NCBI RefSeq assembly: GCF_024267675.1
Contig: NZ_JALDYX010000011.1
Span: forward strand, 62,001-126,000
DNA from: Marinobacterium sedimentorum
GTDB taxonomy: Bacteria; Pseudomonadota; Gammaproteobacteria; Pseudomonadales; Balneatricaceae
DNA length: 64,000 nt
Direction: 5' to 3'
Below, in pieces: positions 28,012 to 37,396 of this stretch; within the stretch, counting starts at the first letter, position 1; every line of letters starts with the position of its first letter. The position numbers and the translations under genes are program-made. The notes beneath the pieces are model-generated. The model had not been told where the DNA came from. It searched no databases and worked only from the letters and a program-made list of their open reading frames with translations.

Positions 28012-28803
28012 ATGTCGCTCGAATCAATGTCATTCGCCGCTGAGCATATCGAAGAGCTTAAAACTGCCAAGCGCTTGCTGGAGAATCCCGGTATCGCCGC
28101 ACGCCTGTCAAACTCACTGGCCACGCCGATTGACCGGGCGATGAAGCTGCTGCCACCGGCGGCCCACAAAATCATTATGGCGGCTGTCACCAAATCCCTG
28201 GAGACGGCGCTGCGCACGGCCCTGTTTACCCTGGGAGAGGCCCCGCAGCCGGCCTCCAATCGGACCCACAGGGCAACGGCCGCGCTCAGTGGTGCCGCGG
28301 GGGGCGCTTTGGGGCTGGCGGCCCTGGCCATTGAGCTGCCTGTCTCCACCACCATTATGCTGCGTTCGATCGCCGATATTGCACGGGGCGAGGGCGAAGA
28401 CCTGAAGCAGGAAGAGCCCCGGCTTGCCTGTCTTGAGGTATTTGCATTGGGGGGGAGCAGTGATACGGATGATGCGGCCGAGTCCGGCTACTTCGGTATT
28501 CGGGCCGCGCTGGCCTCCGCCATTACCGAGGCTGCGAGCCATGTTGCCTCCAGGGGAGCGCTAAAGGACGGTGCGCCGGCGCTGGTCCGGCTCATTACTC
28601 AAATTGCTGCGCGATTCAGCATTCCAGTGACGCAAAAAGCCGCCGCACAGGCCGTGCCCATTATAGGGGCGGCGGGCGGCGCCTTGATCAACACATTGTT
28701 CATCGGCCATTTCCAGGATATTGCCCGCGGGCATTTTACCGTCCGGCGGCTGGAGCGGATCTATGGGGCTGAGCGGGTAAAGGCTGTATACGACGGGTTC
28801 TAG
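28012..28803 (+). CDS. EcsC family protein
   Basis: A 263-residue EcsC-domain protein. Family features are the glycine/alanine-rich segments SGAAGGALGLAALAIELPVSTTIMLRSIADIA and GAAGGALINTLFIGHFQDIARGHF, the latter ending in a RLERIYG motif. A GTG at 27994 is in frame, but AAAGGAG before the ATG at 28012 decides the start. Function is unknown beyond a link to transport and secretion phenotypes in Bacillus. Confidence 0.88.
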   Translation: MSLESMSFAAEHIEELKTAKRLLENPGIAARLSNSLATPIDRAMKLLPPAAHKIIMAAVTKSLETALRTALFTLGEAPQPASNRTHRATAALSGAAGGALGLAALAIELPVSTTIMLRSIADIARGEGEDLKQEEPRLACLEVFALGGSSDTDDAAESGYFGIRAALASAITEAASHVASRGALKDGAPALVRLITQIAARFSIPVTQKAAAQAVPIIGAAGGALINTLFIGHFQDIARGHFTVRRLERIYGAERVKAVYDGF

Positions 28804-29091
28804 TCTGCAAGAGCACTAAAAATTTGCGAGGCGGTCTCGATCGCGCTTCACGGCTCGGTGTGGGTGCGGGAGCTAGTTTCAGCACAAGCGCGCAGGTTCT
28901 GCCGTGTCAGGACATGATTCGCGACTATCCTTGAAACGGTACTTGATGGATTTCGACTTGCCAGTTCCGATTCAGGCCGACCCGGCAGGGTTAAATCTGT
29001 GACGGATGCCGGCCGCCAAACCCCAGCTGTTGTAGTCCCATGAGATCCCCGTTCAACTATCACCACCCATCAATTGAAAAGGAGACTGGTT

Positions 29092-29379
29092 GTGACCATG
29101 AAAGATGCTTACGAGAAGAAGATGCAGGCCCAGCTCGATGAATGGGATGCTGACATTAAAAAGCTCAAGGCGCAGGCGGATAAGGCCAGGGCCGATGCGC
29201 AGCTTGAATACTTCAAGCAGATAGAGGACTTGCGCGAGCGCCAGCAACGGGCGCAGCAGAAACTGACCGAAATCCAGCGGGCCAGCGATACGGCCTGGGA
29301 AGACCTCAAAGCCGGCGCAGAAAGTGCGTGGGACTCGCTCGCTGAGGCCATGCGCGCGGCCCGATCCCGTTTCAAGTAA
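29092..29379 (+). CDS. Small coiled-coil protein (sll1863-like)
   Basis: A protein of about 95 residues, almost entirely charged alpha-helix with heptad character (KKMQAQLDEWDADIKKLKAQ, then EYFKQIEDLRERQQRAQQKL) and an SDTAWEDLKAGAESAWDSL repeat-like end. It resembles the sll1863 family of stress-related coiled-coil proteins. An AGGAG site seven bases before the GTG at 29092 supports that start; an ATG at 29098 is possible. The 288-base gap before it has no recognisable gene. Confidence 0.7.
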   Translation: MTMKDAYEKKMQAQLDEWDADIKKLKAQADKARADAQLEYFKQIEDLRERQQRAQQKLTEIQRASDTAWEDLKAGAESAWDSLAEAMRAARSRFK

Positions 29380-29479
29380 GAACTAATAATCGCCTCCCGA
29401 CTGGCCTGGAAATGGCGCCAGTGCCAGCCCTGGTTTCGTCCTGAGCAGATGATGACTTTACTTTTCCTGCGCCTCGACG

Positions 29480-30382
29480 CTATTGGCAAGCCGGCCCGGC
29501 GTTGCCATCCCGGGCCTGTTGCAGCAGCCAGTCAATCAGGTCACGCAGTGGCGGGGCCAGGGTCGGGCTTTTGGGGTGCACCAGGTAATAGGCCGCACCG
29601 GTATGGATCTTCAGGTCGAAGGGGGTCGTCAGCCGTCTGGCCGCCAGGTCATCGCCGATCAGGGCATAGTCGCCGATCGCGACACCGGAGCCCTGGGCAG
29701 CAACGGTCATGGCCAGGTCCAGGGTATCGAAATGCTGACCCCTGCCCAGGTTGCTGATACGGGCGCCGGCGCCATTGAGCCAGGCTTCCCAGTCCCGATG
29801 ATCGCGTGTCGGGTGCAGCAGCATGTGCTGTTCAAGGTCGTCAACGGTTTGCAGGGGCACGGGCCCTGCGAGCAACTGCGGCGCGCAGACCGGGGTTAGC
29901 TGTTCATCGAACAGGTGATGGGAGGCGAGCTGATTGCCGGGCGGCTCGCCATAGACCACGGCGGCGTCGTATTCCTCGCGGTGGAAGTCGATGCCATGCT
30001 GCACGGTGGTGGTCAGCTCCACCGGTACGTCCGGGCGCTCTGCCTGCCATTGCAGCAGCCGCGGCAACAGCCAGCGCATCATGCAGGTCGGGGCCTTGAG
30101 TTGCAGGGTTTCGCGCTGGGCACCGACCTGCTCGAGTGTTGTGTTGATCAGGTTGAACGCCTGCTGGATCCCGGGCAGCAGCTCACGGCCCTGGTGGGTC
30201 AGGCTCAGGCCGCGGGCCTGGCGATGGAAGAGGGCATAGCCAAGAAAACTTTCCAGCCCGGCGATCTGCCGGCTGACCGCACCCTGGGTCAGGTGCAGCT
30301 GATCGGCGGCGCGGGTGAAGTTGCAGCACTGTGCCGTGATCAGAAACGTATGCAGGGCGGGCAGCGGCGGTAAGCGTTTCAT
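29480..30382 (-). CDS. LysR family transcriptional regulator (GcvA-like)
   Basis: A 300-residue LysR regulator with the HTH LPALHTFLITAQCCNFTRAA...QGAVSRQIAGLE and a GcvA-type effector domain. It is divergent from aruI with a 192-base shared region, so it likely controls the arginine/guanidino catabolic genes. Confidence 0.9.
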   Translation of the reverse strand: MKRLPPLPALHTFLITAQCCNFTRAADQLHLTQGAVSRQIAGLESFLGYALFHRQARGLSLTHQGRELLPGIQQAFNLINTTLEQVGAQRETLQLKAPTCMMRWLLPRLLQWQAERPDVPVELTTTVQHGIDFHREEYDAAVVYGEPPGNQLASHHLFDEQLTPVCAPQLLAGPVPLQTVDDLEQHMLLHPTRDHRDWEAWLNGAGARISNLGRGQHFDTLDLAMTVAAQGSGVAIGDYALIGDDLAARRLTTPFDLKIHTGAAYYLVHPKSPTLAPPLRDLIDWLLQQARDGNAGPACQ

Positions 30383-30574
30383 CGGCGTTCAGGCATCAGA
30401 TTTGGACATGGCTCGTATGACAATTTGTGCATTGTAACAGCCGTCTCCTGCCAGTTCTAATGACCGCATTGAGTTGTGTCATCCCGGAGTCGGCACGGGG
30501 CTTTGGCCTTGCCGGTTAGCCTGCCATGGCGCGGGGTGGCGCCAAACTTTTGGTTCCGAACAGGACGGTTGCAG

Positions 30575-32215
30575 ATGGCTACTTGCGGTGAAGTACTGGT
30601 TAAATTGCTCGAGCGCTATGGCGTGGAGCAGGTTTTTGGCATACCCGGCGTGCACACGGTCGAACTCTATCGCGGGCTCGCGCGCTCCAGTATCGAGCAT
30701 GTCACCCCGCGTCACGAGCAGGGCGCGGGCTTTATGGCCGATGGCTACGCGCGTACCCGTGGCAAGCCGGGGGTCTGTTTCATCATCACAGGCCCCGGCA
30801 TGACCAATATCCTGACCGCGATGGGGCAGGCCTACGCCGATTCGATTCCCATGCTGGTGATTTCCAGCGTCCAGGCCCGCACTCAGCTGGGGGGCGGGCG
30901 TGGCAAGCTGCACGAGCTGCCATCGCAAAGTGCGCTGGTCGGCGGCGTGGCGGCATTCTCGCACACCCTGATGTCCGCCGCCGAACTGCCGGCGGTGCTA
31001 GCCCGGGCCTTCGCCCTGTTTCAGGCCGGGCGGCCCCGGCCGGTACATATCGAGATTCCGCTCGATGTACTGGTGGAAGAGGCGGATGATCTGCTCGAGT
31101 GCGAGCCCGTGTCGGTCGCCAGGGCGGGGGCTGCGCCCGGCGCCCTGGCGCACATGGCCGGGTTGCTGGCAGCGGCCCGACGGCCGCTGCTTCTGGCAGG
31201 TGGCGGCTCCATTGATGCGGCCACTGAGCTGACTGAGCTGGCCGAACGGCTCGGGGCGCCGGTGGCGCTGACGATCAATGCCAAGGGCATGCTGCCGGCG
31301 CGGCACCCGCTGCTCATCGGCTCAACGCAATCGCTGGATGCCACCCGTGAACTGGTGGCCGAGGCCGATGTGGTGCTGGCGATCGGCACCGAGCTGGCCG
31401 AAACCGACTACGACACCAGCTTTGGCGGTGGCTTTGACATTCCCGGCGCGCTGCTGCGCATCGATATCGATGCCGACCAGACGGTGCGCAACTACCTGCC
31501 CACTGCCGCCCTGGTCGCCGATGCCCGGCTGGCGGTGCAGGCCTTGCTCAGTCGCCTCGGTGAGGCAGCATTGCCGGCTCGCGACCCGGCCTGGGGGGCG
31601 GCACGGGCCCAGGCGTTGCGTACCCGGCTGGATGCATCCTGGGATACGGCAATGCTGGCGCAGACCCTGCTGCTGCAGACCCTGTTGCAGGAGCTGCCGG
31701 AGGCCGTCATCGTCGGTGATTCGACCCAGGTGGTCTACACCGGCAACCTGACGCTGAACCTGGACAAGCCCCGGCGCTGGTTCAATTCCTCGACCGGTTA
31801 CGGCACCCTCGGCTATGCCTTGCCGGCGGCCATTGGTGCCTGGCTGGGCGGCGGGCCCGAGCGCAACCGGCCTGAGCGTAACCCGGTGGTCTGCCTGATT
31901 GGCGATGGTGGCCTGCAATTCACCTTGTCGGAGCTCGCCAGTGCGGTTGAGGCCCGCGTGCCGATCATCGTGCTGCTCTGGAATAACCAGGGCTACGAAG
32001 AGATCAAGCGCTACATGGTCAACCGGTCGATCGAGCCGGTGGGTGTCGACATCCACACCCCGGACTTTATCGGCCTTGCCAGGGCGTTCGGCTGTGCGGC
32101 CCAGTCGGTGGCGACAGTCACGGCGCTTAGGGATGCGCTGCACAGCGCCACTGATTGCCAGCGCCCGACGCTGATCGAGGTCGATCAGCACGCCTGGATG
32201 GACGCCCTGCAGTAA
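30575..32215 (+). CDS. aruI: 5-guanidino-2-oxopentanoate decarboxylase (AruI-like)
   Basis: A 546-residue thiamine-diphosphate enzyme. The catalytic Glu is E48 (TPRHEQGAGFMADGYAR), the central domain follows, and the C-terminal TPP-binding domain has GDGGLQFTLSELASA...NNQGYEEIK. The N-terminus FGIPGVHTVELYRGLARS is characteristic of AruI, which decarboxylates 2-ketoarginine to 4-guanidinobutyraldehyde in the arginine transaminase pathway. The partner transaminase aruH is not adjacent. The frame is open from 30476; the ATG at 30575 gives the conserved N-terminus. A LysR gene is divergent and a Pot-type importer follows. Confidence 0.88.
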   Translation: MATCGEVLVKLLERYGVEQVFGIPGVHTVELYRGLARSSIEHVTPRHEQGAGFMADGYARTRGKPGVCFIITGPGMTNILTAMGQAYADSIPMLVISSVQARTQLGGGRGKLHELPSQSALVGGVAAFSHTLMSAAELPAVLARAFALFQAGRPRPVHIEIPLDVLVEEADDLLECEPVSVARAGAAPGALAHMAGLLAAARRPLLLAGGGSIDAATELTELAERLGAPVALTINAKGMLPARHPLLIGSTQSLDATRELVAEADVVLAIGTELAETDYDTSFGGGFDIPGALLRIDIDADQTVRNYLPTAALVADARLAVQALLSRLGEAALPARDPAWGAARAQALRTRLDASWDTAMLAQTLLLQTLLQELPEAVIVGDSTQVVYTGNLTLNLDKPRRWFNSSTGYGTLGYALPAAIGAWLGGGPERNRPERNPVVCLIGDGGLQFTLSELASAVEARVPIIVLLWNNQGYEEIKRYMVNRSIEPVGVDIHTPDFIGLARAFGCAAQSVATVTALRDALHSATDCQRPTLIEVDQHAWMDALQ

Positions 32216-32711
32216 AACAGGGGGCTGCAATCGCCCCGCTCATGCCTGGTCCTGGACCAAAAGGCACCCAGGCCAGCTGCTCGCTGCCGGGAGTGTGCAA
32301 CACTCCCGGCATGGCGCCTGTTATTGCCCCGTCCATCCGCCCATCTGCGCTATCCAGCTACCCAGCTACCCAATTTTCGCTTATCGACGTTCCCGTTTAT
32401 CCATTCCCCCGCTTATCAAGGACCCACCGCTGTGCAGTACCTGCCGGCAACGGCGCTTCGTGCTGTGGCGGTTTTTTGCGGCTGCCCGCGGGCGCCGTCA
32501 CGTTCGGCGCTAAGCCATGTATTCGACATTAAGCTATGCGCCTGGCACATGGCTTCGATGACGAATTTTCGATTGTTGGTTATTCAGGGCCACCGCAAGA
32601 TGACTCGTCGACTGCGCCGACGCCCGGGTTGGGATACGGACGCAGATTGCAAGGCAACCAGGGGCGCACACCGTGCATTCCCGTGACCAATAAAAACAGC
32701 AGGAGTCAGCG
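32216..32711. other. 496-bp gap after aruI with terminator-like hairpin
   Basis: The gap contains a perfect 10-bp stem, GCCGGGAGTG / CACTCCCGGC with loop TGCAA, at 32286-32310. It lacks a T tract but probably ends the aruI transcript. A short direct repeat (CAGCTACC twice) lies near 32358. The remainder presumably carries the importer promoter; no gene is seen. Confidence 0.5.
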
Positions 32712-33815
32712 ATGGCCGAGTACGATCTGAACCGAAGAAAATTTATTAAATCAGCCGGTATCGCCTCGGTGGCGGCAGCGACCCTGGGCATGCCGTTCAT
32801 TCGTGCCAGCGCCAGCGACAATCGTTTCCAGGGCAAAACGCTGCGTTTGCTGACCTGGTCTGATGACACCGGTCTGGCCGCGTTGCGCAATATCGCCGCC
32901 ACCTTTGAGGCCAAGACCGGCGCCAAAGTCATCGCCGACCGGACCGGCAGCACGTCTGAAATGGTCGCCAAGCTGAAAGCCGGCGGTGACCGTCCGCAGT
33001 ACGATATCATCACCCTTGCCGGTGTTGGCGCAGAAGGGCTGGCCAGCGCGGACTTGCTGGAAAAACCCGACCTCAACCGCATTCCCAACCTGAAGGATGT
33101 ACCACTGCAGTACCAGACCGGCGCCAACGGTCACGGCATTGGCTATCTGCTCTGGTGCAACAGCCTGGTCTACAGCACCCGCACCGTGCCGAGTGCGCCG
33201 CAAAGCTACGCCGCGCTCTGGGATGCGGACCTGGCACCCAACATCTTCCTGCCGCCGCCCAACTGGACCGAGGCCATGGACCTGATCATCATCGCCGCCA
33301 AGCTGGCCGGGGGTGACGAGTACAATGTCGAGCCCGGCTTCAGGAAGCTGGCCGAACTCAAGGACCGGGTCATCACCCTGGGTGAAAACCCCAACCAGAT
33401 CGCCGAACTCTTCCGCACCGGTTCGCTGGATATGGGCGGCCTCTATGCGCCGGCATTCTTTCCCAAGCAGATTCGCGATCCGGCCTATGGTCTGGGGGCG
33501 AGCTTCGGCATGGAAGAGGGTTTCTACACCGACCTGATGCTTTCGGTCATGCCCCGCAACCGTCCCGGTGATACCGATCTGGCCTATGCCTTCATCGACC
33601 ACTCGCTGGACCCGGTGGTGCAGGGCAAGATGGCCGAAGATATCTTCAACGGCCCGGTCAACGCCAAGGCGATCATCTCGGCCGAGGCGCGAAAAAGTCC
33701 CTTTATCCTCACACCGGAACAGATCAGCGAGAAGGCGATCATGCATGACAACGCCTTCCTCGCCACCGTTCACGATCAGTGGATCCGTCGCTACACCGAA
33801 ATCTTCTCATCCTGA
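32712..33815 (+). CDS. Spermidine/putrescine-type ABC substrate-binding protein
   Basis: A 367-residue PotD-like periplasmic binding protein. The N-terminus has a twin-arginine signal (NRRKFIKSAGIASVAAATLG, Arg8-Arg9), unusual for PotD of E. coli but common in relatives, so export by Tat is expected. It is the first of four genes of an importer. The position after aruI suggests that the ligand may be a guanidino compound or polyamine, which is inference. Confidence 0.88.
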   Translation: MAEYDLNRRKFIKSAGIASVAAATLGMPFIRASASDNRFQGKTLRLLTWSDDTGLAALRNIAATFEAKTGAKVIADRTGSTSEMVAKLKAGGDRPQYDIITLAGVGAEGLASADLLEKPDLNRIPNLKDVPLQYQTGANGHGIGYLLWCNSLVYSTRTVPSAPQSYAALWDADLAPNIFLPPPNWTEAMDLIIIAAKLAGGDEYNVEPGFRKLAELKDRVITLGENPNQIAELFRTGSLDMGGLYAPAFFPKQIRDPAYGLGASFGMEEGFYTDLMLSVMPRNRPGDTDLAYAFIDHSLDPVVQGKMAEDIFNGPVNAKAIISAEARKSPFILTPEQISEKAIMHDNAFLATVHDQWIRRYTEIFSS

Positions 33816-33893
33816 TGCAACTTGCCTGACCGATGCTGCGCAGCCCGCCTGCGCAGTGCCGGGGCTTTCCTGATTGCCATTGAGAATATCCCT

Positions 33894-34802
33894 ATGGAAC
33901 AAACAAATCTGACATATCCGGTCGGCGGGGCACCGCTGCGGGCCCGCAAAACGCTGTCACCCACCGCCAGGGCCTGGCTTTTTCTCTCGCCCTCGATGCT
34001 GTTTCTGGTCGTGCTGATCGCCGCCAGTCTGCTGGTGCTGCGCATGAGTGTGGGCACCAAGGGCGCCGAGTGGACCGGCTTCAGCCTGGCCAGTTATGCC
34101 CAGCTGCTCGAGCCCTATTACCTCAAATCACTGCTGCTGACGCTGCGCCTGGCGCTCGTCAGCGCACTCATTGCAGTGATTCTGGCGATCCCGGTTGGTT
34201 ACAGCATGTCGCGCCTGCAGTCGCCGCTGTTGCGCCGGCTGTTTCTGGCCGCCGTGCTGCTGCCGCTGCTGGTCAACCTGCTGCTGCAAAGCTATGGCTG
34301 GCTGGTGATCCTCGGGCCTGCGGGCATGCTCAACCAGGCGCTGATGGGCCTGGACCTGATCCAGCGGCCGGTCATGCTGCTCTACAACCAGACCGGTGTG
34401 CTCATGGGCCTGGTGCAGACCGCCTTTCCGCTGGCCGTGCTGCCCATTGCCAGTGCGATGCGCGGTGTTGCGCGCAGTTACGAAGAGGCCGCAGCAACCC
34501 TTGGCGCCAGCCGTTTTCAGGTCTTCCGCCAGGTGGTTATCCCCATGAGCCTGCCCGGCATCATCACCGGTGCCACCCTGGTGTTTGCCTATAACGCCAG
34601 CAGCTTCGTGGTGCCGCTGCTGCTGGGCGGCCGGCGTGTGCCTATGCTGGCGGTGATGGTGCATGACCAGATCGCCCCGCTGATGAACTGGCCCGCCGCC
34701 TCCGCCGCAGGCGTGGTGCTGATCGTGACCACACTGGCGATCATGACCTTTTCGGAATTCGTAACCGGGCGCCGCCGTCGCGTCCTGGAGGCGTCGCAAT
34801 GA
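33894..34802 (+). CDS. ABC transporter permease (PotB-like)
   Basis: A 302-residue inner-membrane permease with about six helices and the EAA loop SYEEAAATLGASRFQVFRQV (about residues 197-216). The ATG at 33894 starts the protein; the upstream open frame is not conserved. It overlaps the next permease by four bases (ATGA). Confidence 0.88.
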   Translation: MEQTNLTYPVGGAPLRARKTLSPTARAWLFLSPSMLFLVVLIAASLLVLRMSVGTKGAEWTGFSLASYAQLLEPYYLKSLLLTLRLALVSALIAVILAIPVGYSMSRLQSPLLRRLFLAAVLLPLLVNLLLQSYGWLVILGPAGMLNQALMGLDLIQRPVMLLYNQTGVLMGLVQTAFPLAVLPIASAMRGVARSYEEAAATLGASRFQVFRQVVIPMSLPGIITGATLVFAYNASSFVVPLLLGGRRVPMLAVMVHDQIAPLMNWPAASAAGVVLIVTTLAIMTFSEFVTGRRRRVLEASQ

Positions 34803-35644
34803 GGCGTTTTTTCGGCCTGCGCCCGGCGTTGCCCGGTGACGGCAGCACTCTGGCGCTGGGCCTGTCGGGCGTCATTCTGCTGCTGGCGGTGCTGCCCATT
34901 CTGACCATGATTGTGATGTCGTTCAGCGGCGCCGCCAACCTGGACTTTCCGCCCAGGAGCTACAGCCTGCAGTGGTACCAGGCGGCCTGGAACACATTTG
35001 TATCACCGGATTCCAGTGATGTGCTGAGTCTCGGCCAGGCGCTGACCACCAGCCTGCTGGTGGCCTGCCTGACCATGCTGATCGCCACCGCCATTGCCGT
35101 GCCGGCAGCCTATGCGCTGGTGCGGTGCGAGTTCCATGGCAAGGCCGTCGCACTGCAGCTGATGTCCCTGCCGCTGGTGTTTCCCATTGTGGTGCTGGGG
35201 CTGGCGCTGTTGCTGATGTTCGATAGCCTGCCGTTCCAGATCAACACATCGCGGCTGGTGATTGCCCACGTGATCCTGGCGCTGCCGTTCGTGATCCGGA
35301 ACTGCACCGCGGCCATGCTCTCGATCGGCAGCGAGGTGGAGGAGGCTGCGCAAATGCTCGGAGCCACGCCCACTCGCGCCATCCTCGATGTGGTGGTGCC
35401 GCTGATGCGCTCGGGGATTCTGGCCGGCATGCTGCTGGCGTTCATCGTCTCGTTCAACGAGTTCACGGTGACCTACTTCCTGTACAACATCGACGTCATG
35501 ACCGTGCCCATCTGGATGTACAGCCGCACCGTATCCTCCCTCGATCCGACCGTATTTTCGTTCGCCGTGCTGATTGTGCTGATCGACTTCGTCCTGATCT
35601 GGGCGCTGGAGAAGCTGGTTGGTGAAGGTGGCGTGTCGTTCTAA
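34799..35644 (+). CDS. ABC transporter permease (PotC-like)
   Basis: A 281-residue permease with about six helices and the EAA-like loop VEEAAQMLGATPTRAILDVV (about residues 180-199). It is translationally coupled to the preceding permease and followed 14 bases later by the ATPase. Confidence 0.88.
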   Translation: MRRFFGLRPALPGDGSTLALGLSGVILLLAVLPILTMIVMSFSGAANLDFPPRSYSLQWYQAAWNTFVSPDSSDVLSLGQALTTSLLVACLTMLIATAIAVPAAYALVRCEFHGKAVALQLMSLPLVFPIVVLGLALLLMFDSLPFQINTSRLVIAHVILALPFVIRNCTAAMLSIGSEVEEAAQMLGATPTRAILDVVVPLMRSGILAGMLLAFIVSFNEFTVTYFLYNIDVMTVPIWMYSRTVSSLDPTVFSFAVLIVLIDFVLIWALEKLVGEGGVSF

Positions 35645-35658
35645 TTTAAGGTGAACCC

Positions 35659-36714
35659 ATGAGTGGACTGATTCTAAAGAACATTGACAAGCACTACGGC
35701 GCCGCCTGTGCCGTGAGCGACGTGAACCTGCACCTTCCGGCGGGCAAGCTGGTGTGCTTTCTGGGGCCTTCCGGGTGCGGCAAAACGACCCTGCTGCGCA
35801 TGATCGCCGGGCTCGAAACCATCAGTGCAGGCGAGATCCGGCTGGATGGCGAGGATATTGGCGATACGCCGGCGCACCGGCGCGATTTCGGCATGGTATT
35901 CCAGTCGCTGGCGCTGTTCCCGCATATGACGGTAGGTGAAAACATTGCCTATCCGCTGAAGCTTAGGGGCGTCAGCAAGGCTGATCAGCAGGCGCGGGTG
36001 ACCGAGCTGCTGCAGTTGATCCAGTTGCAGGACATGCTCGACCGGCCGGTGGCCAAGCTCTCCGGCGGGCAACGCCAGCGGGTGGCCATTGCCCGGGCCA
36101 TTGCGGCGCGGCCCAAACTGCTGCTGCTCGATGAGCCGCTGTCGGCGCTCGATGCCAAGCTGCGCGAGTCGATGCAGGTTGAAATCCGCCAGCTGCAGCG
36201 CCAGCTCAATATCACCACCATCATGGTCACCCATGATCAGAGCGAGGCCATGACCATGGCCGATATAGTGGTGGTACTGGGTGAGCACCGGATACAGCAG
36301 ATAGGCTCGCCAATCGATATCTACCGCAATCCGGCCAATGCGTTCGTGGCGGACTTTATCGGCAACGGTAACATCTTCCCGGCGACCGCACTGGGTGACG
36401 GTACCGTCGGGCTGCCGGGCGGCGATGTGGTGCGGGTGCCGCAGGGCGAGGGCATTGAACGCGGTACCGCCATCAGGATGCTGGTGCGCCCGGAGGATCT
36501 GCAGCTTTCGCAATCGCAGGCAGCAGGTGACAATTGCCTGCAGGGCGTGGTGACCTTTGTGCGCGATGTTGGCGCCACCATCGAAACCGTGGTCGAGTGT
36601 TCGGGGGTCTCCCTGACCGCGCTGAGCACACCGAGTCAGAGCATCCCGCTGACCTTGGGCGATCCGGTTTCGGTGACGCTCCCGATGCAGGCGTGTCGGG
36701 TGCTGAGGGCCTGA
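35659..36714 (+). CDS. ABC transporter ATP-binding protein (PotA-like)
   Basis: A 351-residue ATPase: Walker A GPSGCGKTT (about 37-45), signature LSGGQRQRVAIARA, Walker B LLLLDEPLSALDA, H-loop VTHDQSEA and a C-terminal TOBE domain (about 275-350). An AAGGTG site precedes the ATG. It completes a binding protein-permease-permease-ATPase importer. Confidence 0.92.
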   Translation: MSGLILKNIDKHYGAACAVSDVNLHLPAGKLVCFLGPSGCGKTTLLRMIAGLETISAGEIRLDGEDIGDTPAHRRDFGMVFQSLALFPHMTVGENIAYPLKLRGVSKADQQARVTELLQLIQLQDMLDRPVAKLSGGQRQRVAIARAIAARPKLLLLDEPLSALDAKLRESMQVEIRQLQRQLNITTIMVTHDQSEAMTMADIVVVLGEHRIQQIGSPIDIYRNPANAFVADFIGNGNIFPATALGDGTVGLPGGDVVRVPQGEGIERGTAIRMLVRPEDLQLSQSQAAGDNCLQGVVTFVRDVGATIETVVECSGVSLTALSTPSQSIPLTLGDPVSVTLPMQACRVLRA

Positions 36715-36775
36715 TGCTGGCATCCTGATGACGGCTGCGTGGCGGCTGGCGTCTTAAGCGCCATTCGCCGTTGCA

Positions 36776-36796
36776 GCCATCGCAGGCTGCGATGGC
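36776..36796. terminator. Inverted repeat after the Pot-type operon
   Basis: GCCATCGCAG, G, CTGCGATGGC: a perfect 10-bp stem with one unpaired central base, 60 bases past the ATPase stop. There is no T tract; it could be a Rho-independent-like stop or a mRNA stabiliser. Confidence 0.4.
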
Positions 36797-36885
36797 AGGG
36801 CGCAGACGAATGCCCATTCGCCAGGTCGCAGAAGAACGCCTGTGCCTGCTATGGTTGAAGTCTGAGCAGAAGATGAGAGGTCGCC

Positions 36886-37380
36886 ATGCTCTACTTTTCC
36901 TATGGGTCGAACCTGTCGGCAAGCCGGCTCGGGGCCCGCATTTCCGCCGTCCGCAAAGTCGCGGTCGGCGTGCTGGAAGGGCACCAGCTGCGATTTCACA
37001 AAGTCAGCCATACGGATGGCTCGGCCAAGTGTGATGCCTTCGAAACCGGTGATGCCGGGCACTTTGTGCTGGGGGCGGTGTTTGACGTAACCGCAGCCGA
37101 CCGGGTGAGTCTGGACCGCTATGAAGGCCTGCATTGCGGCTATGAGACCCGGGACATCCGGGTCCGGCTCGACGATGGATCAAGCCTTGCCGCCTTTACC
37201 TACTGTGCCACCCTTATCGATCCCGCACTGCGACCCTTTGACTGGTACCGGGAGCATGTATTGAGGGGCGCCCGGGAACAGGGCTTTCCGCATGCCTATA
37301 TTCAGTGGATCGAGGCGATCGAGTGTATCGCCGACCCTGATTTGGCACGGTGTGCGCGGGAGCTGGCCATTTACCGCTAG
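36886..37380 (+). CDS. Gamma-glutamylcyclotransferase family protein
   Basis: A 164-residue protein with the family's N-terminal YFSYGSNLSASRL substrate loop and the catalytic Glu in LDRYEGLHCGYE. Such enzymes release 5-oxoproline from gamma-glutamyl amines or amino acids; GGACT-type relatives act in polyamine gamma-glutamylation. A polyamine-type importer is immediately upstream, which fits but does not prove that substrate. It is convergent with gltA, 16 bases apart. Confidence 0.87.
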   Translation: MLYFSYGSNLSASRLGARISAVRKVAVGVLEGHQLRFHKVSHTDGSAKCDAFETGDAGHFVLGAVFDVTAADRVSLDRYEGLHCGYETRDIRVRLDDGSSLAAFTYCATLIDPALRPFDWYREHVLRGAREQGFPHAYIQWIEAIECIADPDLARCARELAIYR

Positions 37381-37396
37381 CCTGTTCAGACGGTCA

